Positions 1 to 13,500 of a stretch of 64,000 nucleotides of DNA are shown here, one piece after another. The notes beneath the pieces were generated by a model, which made no database searches, was not told the origin of the DNA, and saw only the letters and a list, made by a program, of their open reading frames with translations. Where the stretch lies: NCBI GenBank assembly GCA_964059195.1, contig CAXKWD010000005.1:139091686-139155685 (forward strand), written 5' to 3'. A program made the translations under genes and the position numbers. The DNA is from Ectobius pallidus. Its lineage: Eukaryota > Arthropoda > Insecta > Blattodea > Ectobiidae. Numbering within the stretch: position 1 is the stretch's first letter; each line of letters starts with the position of its first letter.

Positions 1-1443
1 AGCATTTCCTTTACAAGATATTTATTATAAATGTTATATATAATATAATATATACTGACATTTAATTTGTATGTTTTGCTTACTAAATACAGTTTATATT
101 ACTCTAGAAACACTTTTCACTCCACTTAAATCAATTTTTAAGAACCAGTTTCTAGGGACACTTCTTCTCCTTCCTCAGATACTGGTTGGCTGATACTTGT
201 GCAGTTGTTGCTGGTATTTTTAGCATTGTGCTGCCCTCTTTCTTCTAACTGGTGAGTCTATTGATGTTGTCTGCTGCCAGGGATTCAAAGATCATAACAT
301 GAAGAATCAAGATTGTGTTATGAACTTCATAATCCAGGCAGCAAATGACATCATTAAGACTCACCAATAAAAAGATAGAGAGCAGTACAATGCAGACAAC
401 AAACACTACTAGCAAAAGGCATACAAGCATGAGTACCTAAGGATGGGTGTCCTTTGAAACTAGTTCTTAAAAACTGACGTAAGTGGAGCGGGATGTGTTT
501 TTTAACTTCGACCTTCTACTAGCGATACAGCTTATTGTTATTCATATTAACCATTTCACTGCTATTGACATATAAATGAGTTAACTGAAAAAGAGTATAA
601 AAACAGAGATTGTAATAGAGTAATGCTTTACTGTTAAATATGAGGATTTTATCTTCATGTTGCAATTGTCATTCCTGCAAACCACCTATTCTATTGAAGT
701 TTTTTCCATCAGTTTCAATCTTAGTGGCTGTTGATGATTTTATGTGTTTGTTTCCCTATATTAATATAGAAAGTCAGCTCTGAAAAGAGTTATAACAGTG
801 CACTCCACTTATTGTGATCACTTTGGGATGCAGCTAATCTGATAATATTAACCGATTGATAACAGTAGCCGAAATAATTAATTGAAGGTTATTTATTCAT
901 ATATAAGATAATACACTACAAAAAACAGAATTAAAAGCTATTTATTAATAAGATAATATGGAACTGTGAATCATTGAACCACTCATAATACAGTATTAGA
1001 GTGCAATAAACTATTTTTTTTAACCGATAACAAAGTTTCTAATTGTTTCTGTTTTCCTTTAGGATTCTATTAACCAGTACTCCATACTCAGTTCGAGTTA
1101 CGAGTGTTTTTGGAAATCTACTGATCTGTGGTGAACAGCACATAGAAATAACATCTAACGCCTGCCTGTTCAAGTCTTTTCATTTTACACTAACAATCAC
1201 AATGACATACAATTCTTGGAAATAAAGCTGTGAAAAGAAAAATGTGATAACATTAACCGAATCTTTGATCACAATAAACGACATTTTTTCTTGTATCAGT
1301 ATCAATCCGTACAGGACTTCATAAAAATGATAACATTACCCGACTAATAACATTATCCACAGTTACATTAAGCAGATTTAACTGTATAATTGATTCAGTA
1401 TAAAAGACTTATAAAGACTCATTGTTGTGTGGTTCTTTTGCAG
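1..1443 (+). other. Intron of the semaphorin gene, upstream side
   Basis: No exon could be recognised before the acceptor TTTTGCAG at 1443. The stretch is AT-rich. It contains a perfect 12-bp inverted repeat (TTATTGTGATCA at 809-820 and its complement at 1266-1277), with several copies of a GATAAYATTAACCGA-like motif between and near the arms. This may be a small non-autonomous DNA element. Confidence 0.5.
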
Positions 1444-1598
1444 AGAGTGTGTAGCACTCCAAGACCCATACTGTGCCTGGGACAACATGGAAGAACGCTG
1501 CACTGCTATTGGTTCTAATGACTGGAGCGCTGGCAAGAAAAGGTTCATTCAAAGCATTGCCCATGGAGAACATAAAGCTTGTGGGCGATCCACCACAG
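1444..1598 (+). CDS. Sema1a: Semaphorin exon: C-terminal PSI domain
   Basis: The acceptor TTTTGCAG precedes the exon and the donor ACAG/GTTAGT follows it. The first base completes an Arg codon, then ECVALQDPYCAWD is read. This is the hallmark of the plexin-semaphorin-integrin domain, with the conserved Cys residues continuing in MEERC and HKACG. It ends in phase 1, and its last G joins AG of the next exon to make Glu. The exon adds about 51 residues. The short plus-strand reading starting at 1473 is a different frame and is not used. Confidence 0.9.
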
Positions 1599-4500
1599 GT
1601 TAGTATAGAATGTAACTGTTGTGTAAATAGCAAAGTAAACAAATATGTACCCATAGGCATTGTCATCGTTAGCGATAATAATTCCTTGCCAGCTTTGCAT
1701 TTGCTTTAAACTAAAGAGCTATAGGACGTTTGCATCTACTAGTGTGCTTAGTTATTTCTTGAGATATGTTACAAGATATTGCTTCAGTAAAAATGGACAG
1801 GCTCCATTTAGAAATAAGTATTGTATTATACATTCAGTGATTGTTAGGTTGGAATTAAGTAATCAGTGGTGGCTCTAGACCTATGTAATGAATGTACTGT
1901 ATGCTAAAAATATTTGGGAAATTTTTCCATACATAATTCAGAAAGTTATATTTAATTATTTATTTCCATATCAGTCAATCTGTCTGTTAAGATGGATGTA
2001 GATGATACAAATCCTCTTATCTGTAAAGTGGGATTTTTTTTTTTTTACAATTTGAACCATTATTAATCGCCATTATACCCATACAATACTACGAAGAATA
2101 ACCTGTGAATAAAATCATATTTTTATATAATAAAACGATAAACGCGGGAAGTGATATAAACAGTGAAACTAATGAATCTTAAGCGCTGATGGTCAACTTA
2201 TATATATGTAAGTGGAGCTTAAAGTGTATATAAGTTGACCATCAGCTCTTGAGATTCAATTTTTATGTTCATTAAAAGAATGTAATTAAATTTGTTATGG
2301 TTTTTGGTGAATTACCACATAATGTATTAACACTGAATAGGGTTACCACTCAGTTTCATCAATATAAGTTTTCACTGATCTCGACTGATGATGCAGACGA
2401 GAATGTGTGCAAAACATGTTCTACGGAAGATAAAACTTACAATAGTGAAGTTGATTGGAAATGTTATTCATTGTTAGTATTTCATTACTTCACTGTGGTT
2501 CTCATAAATAGTGTTTGATTACCAGGCAATTATTAGATTTAAAACCAAAATATCAAGTTGTTTGGATGAAATGACTGGATGAAAAATGTTCCAATGAGTA
2601 TCATGCTTCATATAACAAAAATCATTAAAAATGAATCCAGCCATTAACAGTAATTCATGTTTCATAAAATGAAGAAAAAATATATTAAAAAGAAGGCATT
2701 TTCGAGCTAATGAAGAAAGATGAAAAGGGTATTATTCTGCTCTATAACTATGGCTAAAGGAGCAGTACATATTTTGATGTATAAAATACTTGAATACGTA
2801 AGACTTGAGGCTTTCTCGGCGTTGATTACTAATGATGGTTTCACAGGCTATAAGGCGAGTAAAAGGATATATTGCATCCAAGCTTTCGGTCGCTGACATC
2901 TCTGCGGCCTTCCTCATTTCCCTGAGGAAGGCCGCATAGATGTCAGCGACCGAAAGCTTGGATGCAATATATCCTTTTACTAACCTGGGTTCATATCTTG
3001 GCGGGATGTGGAGTTACAGAGCGCTGGAGAGTTATGATGCTACCCGACAAATTTTTAAACTCGCAAAGAAGTAGGGAGGCATGTCTAAATCTATTACTGG
3101 ATGAGCACAATTGGCACGGGTTATGTAAATTTCTGCAGAAAGTTAGATGTATGAGAGAAAGCCTAGATTTAGAGAATTAAGGAAATCTAAGTATTATTTT
3201 TTATTATTATCTTTTTGTTTTATGTCTTAATAATGTCTATGTGTCTATGAAATTTTTACTTGCTTGGGGGTGGGGGGTTACGTCTGGGGTTACTCGTAGT
3301 TATGTAAATAATAGAATATAGTTTTTCAACTGGGTTTTTATGGGGTAATAATTTAAGTGTATGCAGTGAGCACGTATGGTCGACACCGACCCGTGCGCTG
3401 GTTAATGTAAATAATGTGATTTATATGTGAGAAATAAATACACACTACTACTACTACTACTACTACTTGGCTTATAGCCTGTGAAACCATCATTAGTAAA
3501 ATACTTGAATGTTTTTTTAAATTCTGAAGATATTATGCTTTTATTGATACAGACACAAGACCATTTTCCAAAAATATATTTTCTACTTTATTTTGAATCC
3601 AAAATGAATAGTTTAGGAGAGAACTTTATTTCAAATTTTTAAGCCTTAAATCAATATCATCTTAACCCTTTCCCACTTATGATTTACATTCCCTTGCAGG
3701 AATGTAATGACTATGTTTTTTAAAGCTTGGTACTTAAATTTCGAAGACAGAGCTGTCTAATTGCTTTAAAAAAAGTTATTAATAAAACAATGAAAGCTAA
3801 ACATAAACTCTTTTTGCACTTTCATTCTAAAATATCCATAATTTTTCATTTGTAGTCACCCTAATTTTGTACTTCCACAGTTCGTTTCTGGTGGTATTCC
3901 AAAAAGCAGCTCATCCTGCAGAGTGGTAGATCGCATTGCTTACATATGATAATAGTTGGTTTTCCCCTTCCAGAAGCAGAATTTATTATATTTCACATAC
4001 ATAAAGCACACTTAGCACGACCTGGTATTTTCACAAGGCTGGGAAAAGTTTAGGGAATGTAGTACCAATGCAGTAATTTCTTTTCCTGCATGTACGTTTG
4101 CGAAATTAAAACTCCTGATCAGATGTATTAAGTTGCATCTGAAGATCAGCTGTCAGCTGTGTGCTATAAGGGCTAGCCGGTTATGTTGATCATACAGAAT
4201 GAAATGGTTTACAATACTCAAGTTCACTCAAAAATAACTTCTAACTGAAAAGGGATTTTGTACTTGCATCTGCATGGACAAAGACTGTCTTTATTATTGT
4301 TTGTGCAGTAAGGAAAATGGGCAAGAATGATTGTTGCATATGCAGAACAGAGTCTATGTTAATTAAGTGAGAGGGTTGACATTTCTGCAGAGAGTATGTT
4401 TCATGGGCTTTGCCCACATTTTCAACTGCTAGCCAACTGTCAAATCCTTGCTTGGAGAATACTAATGTGCCCACTTCTTGTTCAAGTTTTCTTCTTGTGG

Positions 4501-7500
4501 TATTTTAAAATTCATTAACCTATCTTCGAACTCCTTATATAAATCTTTTCCCAGATTTCCAGACCATGATGTTCATTTACTAATTTCAATAATTTGGCAT
4601 TCTTGCATATGTTATGATTATTATGCCAACAATGAGCTCCTACTGCTGTTTCTAAAGTGTTTAAATGTCAACCATATCATTTAATTAACATAGTATATTG
4701 CTTCAGTGTATAAAAGTTCCAATATTATATTGTGTTTTAAAGACAGGGTCAGTTTATCTAGGACTGATTCTAAGATCTGGTGGTAGCGAACTACCGGTAT
4801 ATCTTCCAGAGCATTGAATAAGAGAATGTTTAGAGTTATAAGATTTGAAGCTTTCACAGCGCTCATTACTTAAGATGGCTTCTCGGGTTATCAGCCGTGT
4901 GAACATTATAAGGTTTGAGCATTCGGCCACAGAATGAAAATGGCCGAAAGCTTATAATGTTGACATGAACTGATAACCCTAGAAACCATCTTAATGTTTA
5001 GAGTGTTTAGCATGGCAGCATAGGTTTAAATCTCAAGCATTCTGGAATGTTAGGGATGGGAAAGGGTTAATGGAGTATTCGATGGTAACCTTCATTAGCA
5101 GGAAGGCAATATTCTCTGTATAAAAATTTAGGCAGGAGTGAGAGCCATCACTGAAATTAGTGTAATTATTGTTATTTTTTGCATGATAGTTAAATGATTG
5201 AGTAAATTCTGTATTGTAGAGTATTGTGTGAGTCGATTGCTTTTTGTGGGCTGATTACTATATGCTTGCTACCCACTCTTCCTTACAGAGGAGCTAAAAC
5301 CTGCTGTGCCAAGTCAACAAACGACAAAAGAAAATGGTGAGTAATATTAGATAGTCTTTTATTAGGTATAAGTTCTTAATTTTTCTTAAGAATTCCTTGC
5401 TACAACTAATGTTTGCAAGAGGGTAACGTGTGGTGGCAGCAATGGTTTTTTAGTTAATTATTTTGATATCTTTCTGAGATGTCTTTTCTATTTGTCTGTA
5501 GGGCAGTGACTATATTATTATGTTTTTTTATAGTTACAGTGGAAACAGCTGCTCTTGAGATATGTTAATAGAATAACATTTACAAAACATAGTTTAGTGT
5601 TTAGATTCTTTATAATTAAAAACTTATATTCACTAATTTGTTTGCTCATATTAATCATTTCAAGGTATATGATTTTAATTTACAATAAAATACCAGAACA
5701 CAGTATATTAAAAATCCAAAATTGCTCTAAAACTTTAAAAAGTGCATTATAAGTTTTAAAGAATGATCTTACTGAGATATGCATTCATTTCAATAGTTCT
5801 GCCTTGCAGTGCACAACAAATCACTTGTAATGATTCTCAAAGAAAAGTGATTGGCAAAATTGATTCTTCACATTGAAAAGATCCTTTCCAACTTGAACGA
5901 CACCTTAAGTAAATCATGCCACTAGCCTGTATGTCCCCTAGTGAATCTACAAGGGAAAATGTTCACCTCACAGTTCAAAACTAGCATCATTGTCTGCGAC
6001 TTCATTCCCCTCTTTCCCATTTAAATTTTCCAAGTCACTTGTCACTATTTTAATTATATCTAGGGTGGCAGGTAACTGCAGGTTTCTTATAATAAAAATA
6101 TTTTTCCGCTGTCATACTGGCGAAAACAAAAGGATTTTTTTCAAAATACGTAACACTAAAATTATTCATTCTTTCATGAAAATACAAAAAATCATGATTA
6201 TTATGATTAAAAAACAAAATACACCAGAAAATCTCTAAAAGTTCCATATCCCTCAAAATGTGCAAAAAAAAAAAAAAAATTGCAAAATAGTGCACTAACC
6301 TATATAAGTTACGCCTAGTTTAACTTCTCTCGTTATGTAACTGAGTCTTACCAAAAAAAGATGTAAATGCATTGAAAACATTAGCCCCATTAATTACAAT
6401 GATCCATTTTAAGTACTTTTATTTTAACAATTTTCATTCAGTGAACCATGCTACATTCTGCATATTTTATTTTATTTTGTACTTTATTTTTTATTTATCA
6501 GTATTAGTTCTCATTTCTGAAAATTTTTCATCATAAGGTTTAGATGTGAGTTCTGAATATTATTCATAAAACTCTGGTATTTAGGACCATGTTACTATTG
6601 ACTTCTATTTCCTTTATATTGTGTTTCATTTTTTAATGCATGCTAAGCATTGTCATTTTTGCAGCTTTGTAAAGAAAAGGACTAAGTACAAGTAAATATT
6701 TTTGGAATTAATTTTTTGTTTTTAAATGTTGGATATCTCAAAAATACTCTGAATTGTATTTGTTTTCTGTTGCCTTATCATGCTGCAGAATATACCTTAT
6801 CTGAGAGTTTGCCTCGTCAAGTAAATTACAGCAAAATAGTTTACAAAAATCATACGTTTTAACAAGATTTTATATTATTATTATTAATAAAAGACTAAAT
6901 TCTCAGCCAAAGAAAAATGTTAAGTGAATGTTTTCCCATTAAAGTCCATGTCATTGCAAAAGATGAACTTGAAGTCAAAGTAAATGGTGTGAAAGGAGTT
7001 ACTGTTGCCAAAGGATTCTTGTTTACAAGTAAAATTTGCAACACCTCAGGAAACCATTGCTGTTCTATACATATTTAAGATTTTATGGCAAAGCATGTGC
7101 ATTATAATGGATATTATGACATCAGGTCTTTAAATTTCATTTTCTCTTGAAATTGGTAATTAATTTTAATTAATTAGTTAAATAAAATCCATTAATTTTA
7201 AGTTTGTCTATAATAGTATACTATAAGTTTAGTTATACAGTAAAATTATTAATATAGGTCTGTATGAGCCATACTGGTATCTGTATCATACCAGCTTGTA
7301 CAACCATCTCTGATAAATTAATTTAGATAATAACATATTGTAAGCATTTAAATTTTAAAATGTCTTAGGATTGGCACAGAATATACCCAGTACCGTTATT
7401 AAAATGTTGGGTGGGCATTGGTCTTTATGTTGAAAAGTATTTGTACAATTGTACAACTGGCATAAATATTTTAAAATGTAAAGATTGTTTTAAGGAGCTG

Positions 7501-10500
7501 TACAACTAACAGAATTATATTTTGTGAGAGCTACTGAATAGGCAATCATTTTACTAGTTTATTATCATTTCAGTATTAAAAATCTGTGCCATTAGAGCGA
7601 ATCCCCTGATTTCACTTAGTATAATGAAAGAAAACTCTGTAAACAGAACACCATATCGAACAGAGCAATATGTAATGATTCCCAAAATGTAATTCTGTTC
7701 TTTCGCATTTCTGTATACATAAGTGGCAAAAAAGTCATACTTTCTTCATTCCTTCTTTGCTTAGGTAATTTTCTGCCATAAAGTTTACTGTTGTTTGAAA
7801 ATATGTTTATATGTAAGTTATTTGTACAAATATGTAAAGATACTTTCTAGAAATAGGCTATAATTTGATTCTTTAAGCACATGTACATTAAAGAAAAACT
7901 CTGTATCGTTGAGGATTAAACCAAATCTTCATGAATTATACAACTTTGCCTAGGCTATCAGGTTAATAGGAAAACTTACTGCAGTTTGAGGGCTGGTAAA
8001 ATGAAATTTAGTAAATTCATAGCAGATCATAAAACTGGTAGGCCTAATTGCAGAATATTCCAAAATCACTATTATAACTGTCTAGAATAACAAGAAATAT
8101 TTAACAGGAAATTAAGGGCTATTTTAATTCTTCAGACAATAATTATATTGGTTCCTAACAAGTTAAATAAATTAAACTATTAAAATTATATTGAAAAATA
8201 TAATGAAGTGTTCTGATTATTATTAACATTATTGGGAATAGCACAGTGAAATTTTAGAAATAGTAATAGATTTCAATAGTAAATATACAAACTTCATGTA
8301 TTTGCTTTAGAACATGATTGAAAAGAAACTTGTCCCTCTCATCATCAATTGATTCTAGTGGTGAATCCTGGTAAATATTTTAGGTATACTGCATTTCATT
8401 GTGTTCTGGAATTTGTAAAGATTTCTGATGCAAGTCTATTTGCATATTACATAGAGTGAAATCACAAAACTTGTGTTTTTTTCCATGTTTGTCTAAAGAA
8501 ACTAGCAAGGGAAGCTCCTTTTCAAATCGTTCTTTAAGTCAAGTGGTATTGTGCATTTATCACTAAGGTATTAAAAAGAAGACATGATGAGGAAAAGACC
8601 TGTTTCCAGTGTGTCTGGAATTATTAATTACTACTACAGAAAATTAATGTCCATTATATTTTAGCTTTTCTAACTTGCCATTTTGATACCAATACTGGTA
8701 GTTCCAAAGTTTGCCTTCTATTGTTTTTCATTTTAAGTTTTTTCTGAAGATTGAAGCTCTGAATTTTAGTCCTTCGTAATTTTTTTATAATGCAATGATA
8801 AGAAACCCTATCTTCGATCCCTGTTACCGCTTTGGATTTTTCTGAGGAAGGGAAGTCTGGAAAGGGGTGCACTCAGCTTCGTGATTCAAATTGAGGAGCT
8901 TGTTGATTAGAAGTAGCAGCTTTGGTCACAGAAACAATCATTAACTGTCCTGGGTGTCGGCATGCTGATCACATGCCCCCCAGTCCTGCCATCTGCCTTT
9001 GGTAGATGACACAGTGGTCAGATGGTAGGTCTAGTCCATCAAGGGATGTAGAGTCACAGAGTTTAGTTTAGTTTTATATGCAATGTATCAGAGTATTCGC
9101 CACTGAATGATTCCCAACCAGTTATGTAGTTGAAGCTTTTACTTTTATAAGGGTATAAGTGCCAAAACCATGATTTTTCAGCTGATAATTTTAGATGGAT
9201 CTATGTACACAGACCAATGCATTTCAGAAGAGTCCAAGGTCCAGGGAAAGCAATAAATTCCAAGATACAGAGCTGGGTCTATCTCCGGCACTTCTTTCTG
9301 TTGGTGTATATATTGTTTTCTACACAACCTACAATAATAAACTCTTCAGTTGATGATGGGAATTTTTTTTAATCATGTTCTGACGTAAATAAAGTTTTTA
9401 CCAATTTTACCGCATCTTCACGTAATATAATTTTTTTTAAAACATGTTCAGACATAAGTAAAGTTTTCACCCAATTTTACTACATCTTCTCATAATATAG
9501 TTTTTTCTAAACATGTTTTGGCCCATGTTTTCACCCATTTTACTCCATCTTTTTGTAATATACCGATATAAAGTACCTTTTAAAGTTTTAAATATTGGGT
9601 AACCTACTATTCAGTTAGGGATTATAAATCTATAAAGAAACCAGTACATAATAAACTATGTGTATATCAGATGAAACCCTGGCAGCTGTGGTGCCAGTCA
9701 CTTGCCCTCTGTGTACGTGTACGTGCCCCTCGCCCAGCAGCAGCGGCACCACCACCACCACAGAAGCCCCAGTGGCCACGGGTCAGTCCCACTATCTGTT
9801 TGACATAGCCAGCCAAACTAACTCTCTTACCAAGCAAGCTTCATGCTGGTGGCTGGTGAGGGCTGTACATACAGGTTGTGGGTCTCTTACTTCCTTTCAA
9901 GGTGGATTTACATTACAATCTGAATATCTATAGGTGTAGGTTAATTTTATAATCTTCCTTCTACTACTGGTAGAAACTTTGAAATTATATACAGTAAACT
10001 CCTGAATATTCATGGGCAGATGATCGGGTTTGTGACTTACTTGAGCGAAGTTATTTCCCCCCATTTTTTTAACCCTTTGCAAGCAGAGTGCAGATATAAT
10101 TAGAGCCTCTGAACAAAATTCCTCGGCCCTTTCATGTCCAAGTAATACTTTAGTTTCCTGCGAGGGTTGTGAGGCAATGGGCACCTGTCCTCCTCCTTTC
10201 TCTCGGAAAATAAGCGTAACAAAATTAGTCTAGGTACTGAAGCCTCCACTTGGAGATCCTATGCCTCCAACTATGGGTAGCTACGAGAATATACAATATA
10301 ACAGTAGAATATTAATTGCTATGCTCTTAAAATTAACTAAGAAAATCTAACATGAAAGAATGTAAGTGGTTAGATAGAGATTTACTCATTATTCTCATTA
10401 ACATCAAAATATTATCTTTATTACATCCATATTGTAATAAATAGATTATCATTATACATTCTAAAAAAATTCTGAGCTTTTGGATTTATAGACCTACACT

Positions 10501-13500
10501 TCAACAACTGCATCATATTAGCAGAAGTTATTTACCAGTTTGTAATGTAAACCACCTTTAGCCTTAATATACAAACACATTTTTCTTCTTTCACTAGTAA
10601 GGGATAAATAAGTAATAATATTAAAAATATGGTGTACATATGTCTAATACTGGCTAAGCATGTAATGTTAATTGGGAAATACAGGATGTCTTTAATAATT
10701 AACTTCAAACGAGTCAAAATTGCTAAACAAGATCTTTAACAAGAGGGACACAGAGATCAGTGTTGGTTCCTAAGGAGTAATTAAGCCTGTACTACCTCCT
10801 CCCAATAAATCTTTGTTTAACATTTATCTGGCAGATTACATGTTTATACAGAAAATAGATCCGATTCAGCCCACTGGATCTCCTTAACCACCTGAATTTC
10901 AGAGTTTATTCAGGAAGGCTTAACTTATACAATAATGTCTTTTTATACTTAAATTTGAATGATGTAAAATTGCACAAATCTATTAATGTTCTTAAAAATT
11001 ATATGTTCTGATGTAATTTCATTGTACAAATTAAAAAAATTCTACGATTGAGTTGTCGCACATAGTGGAGTCAGCTCATAACAGAAAAAACAGATATTGG
11101 TGCTCACAGCTCTACTGTCCACAGTGGTAGTGCAAGAAATTTTCCAGTTAAGCTTTCTGGAAAGTATGTATCAGGAAGTTTATTAAGAGATCATAGTTCA
11201 GGGCCTTAGTGTAACATATACTGTCGAAACCTTTGTATAAATAAATTTAAATTTTTTAAGAGCCTGAATTCCATCCAGAAATTGATTCTAAGTGTTATGC
11301 AATAATACATGTAGGTACTTTTCTATGTTCTCTGGTACCAGTACCGGAAGGCAAAATACGAATAATAATTTTCATTTTTCCTTGGCCAGATCATAATCTC
11401 ATGTCCTTGGTACAGCATTAAATTAAGATATCATTCTTCAAAATAAAATGTAAAGATTTCTGTGGCAGTAAAAGCATCAACTAATTTGCAAAAATAACTT
11501 CTTTTTAAAACAGCAAAGTAATTGTAACACAATTGTGTTTATGAATTTATTTAGTAAATCATTAATTTATATATTGTCAAGCGACATGTCATCATATAAT
11601 TTTATTGTTGATCTTTGAAAATATTGTTTCCCTTGGGGTCATTCTAATAACAGCTGCTATGAGCTTGAGATTTTAAGAACTGTATTTTCCACATTATATT
11701 AAAAATAATGCCCAGTGTTAAGAAAACCTATTAATAAATGTTTTAGTTTTGTTTTACTATTAAAGCAAGTAATACTTATAGCAATAAAATAGTTAAATAT
11801 TAGTTTCTACAAATTGTGACCATTTTAAATTCAAAGTGATGGTATTAAAATTTAGTCTCAAAGTCTACCGTGTTTACTCATAAAAATCTGTAACTTAATA
11901 AATGAAGACTAGATCTGAAGATGAAGGAAGTTCGTATCAGTGTGACAAGCCAAAAGATAAAATGTGGAACGTTAATACCCTACACCTATACCCTATTCCA
12001 TGGAACGGGATCTGCCAAAATATTTAATACTAATAAATGCTTGCATTCATTCTATTAAGGAGATTCTTCAGTATTGAATTTACACTTTAATGTCCGTTAA
12101 AATATTTGGTATTGGTACCTAAATTATCTAATAAAATTTGTGAACAAGGAACCTGTAAACCATTGTATAATCGTGTTTTAAATTTAATTTCTTTTGGAAT
12201 TAAAAGTAAATGAAACATACAAACAATCTAGAATTGTTATACTTTATAAAGTGAAAATTTCCAGTACTTTAGAATCTCTGAATAGTATATGAAGCCATTA
12301 GTTCTTGGTGCAGTAGTAGCATGATATCCTCTTCTTTCATGGTTTAGTATTTTGAAATGATGAGATTTTGAGACGCATTGTTTTACAGTATAGGTCATTT
12401 CAACAGTGTAGGGAAAATATTTTGATACAAATTAGCTGGGACAGATATGGGCATACATGTATCAGTGAACTGCAGTGGAAATCATTATGTATGAAATGTC
12501 ATTATATCGATAAATTACTTGATGTCTAGGCAAAATTCAATCATAACCAAAGAGAATGCATATAGTTTGGTAGAATTGGCAACAACGTACATTGAAATAA
12601 TATTAATGGTTTTTTGTCACAACCTGGTGATATAATAACGCAATTTTTTTTACATTTGCAAATGCATCTTACCTAGCATCTCTTGTCTTTTGAATGTTTC
12701 ATTTTATATAGTACATGTAATTAAGACAAATTGAGATGTTAGATGAATTGCAGAAATTGTCTTCTGTAGATAGAAATCGAAGCCAGAACCTTAAAAATAC
12801 CCTGAGCATGTTTAAAACAGGAGGAAGCAAGACGTTATATTCTTGTATTTATATAATAGGCGATGTTTACTGTAGGAGAGATGATTACATTCATGGTTAT
12901 GCAGATGCTGTACTAGAAAATTTTCATCTAGCACATTATCTAACACTCTGGCCTATATATACAACAATAAATCCATAAAGCATTTCACAAAATAATGAAT
13001 CAGATGTAGCTTTACATTTCACAAATTTTAAACTTGGCAAACGAAGATCACTGAATTGTTACTCTAGAAAGGTTTCAAGTCTATTTACCAGTATACACAA
13101 AACTTAATGCTCAAATGATATAAAATGTGTGATTCATGTACAATGTGTGGGATATTATTAGCATCTACTTTGTATCCAATATTCTCTTGCTTGCTTGGGG
13201 GTCATTAAAAGTACTAAACCAATACAAAATTATAGATAAATCTTAATTTATGTGATTAATATAGATTATGAATGTATATTTTACTGTGAAGAAGAATCAG
13301 TACCTGCACATAGAGAACAAAGGTAAAATATTGTAGTTGGGTGCTTAGTGGGCATATTCACGTATTGTCATCTTCTTTGCCGCTATAATCAATTGCTTGC
13401 ATGTTGTGGTGTGGAAGTTGGTAGCAAATAATATTATAAAGCTTTTGCTTTTGGGTTTGGATTCGGACTAACAATCCACATTTCTTGTTTATGCCTAGCA

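Larger units (their letters stand above)
2796..3496. mobile_element. Penelope-like palindromic element split by a LINE insertion
   Basis: The direct repeat TAAAATACTTGAAT (2782-2795 and 3497-3510) flanks the element like a 14-bp target duplication. Inside, long arms fold around 2920-2928: CTTTCGGTCGCTGACATCT on the left and its complement on the right. The right arm runs CCCTGAGGA...GACCGAAAGC, then resumes after the LINE at 3470 as TTATAGCCTGTGAAACCATC. The CTGANGA...GAAA spacing and the inverted tail are typical of Penelope-like element ends, where hammerhead ribozymes are known. Similar sequence occurs at 4836-4992 and 30700-30795. The family assignment is inferred. Confidence 0.5.
3666..5066 (-). 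mobile_element. Decayed piggyBac-type DNA transposon
   Basis: Both ends abut TTAA (3662-3665 and 5067-5070), the piggyBac target duplication. The termini are inverted: CCCTTTCCCA at the left and TGGGAAAGGG at the right. On the minus strand, around 3870-4030, the translation gives a Cys-rich segment (RAKCALCM, then IICKQCDLPLCRMSCFLEYH). This has the pattern of the C-terminal RING-like cysteine-rich domain of piggyBac transposases. The rest of the transposase is not readable, and the copy carries a later Penelope-like insertion at 4836-4992. It is a dead copy about 1.4 kb long. Confidence 0.7.
1599..5288 (+). other. Semaphorin intron, repeat-bearing
   Basis: There is no gene besides repeats. 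1599-2170 shows nothing recognisable. A short hairpin lies at 2174-2257, a Penelope-like palindrome with a LINE inserted at 2782-3510, and a piggyBac relic at 3666-5066. The stretch 2258-2781 is plain AT-rich DNA. Confidence 0.7.
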
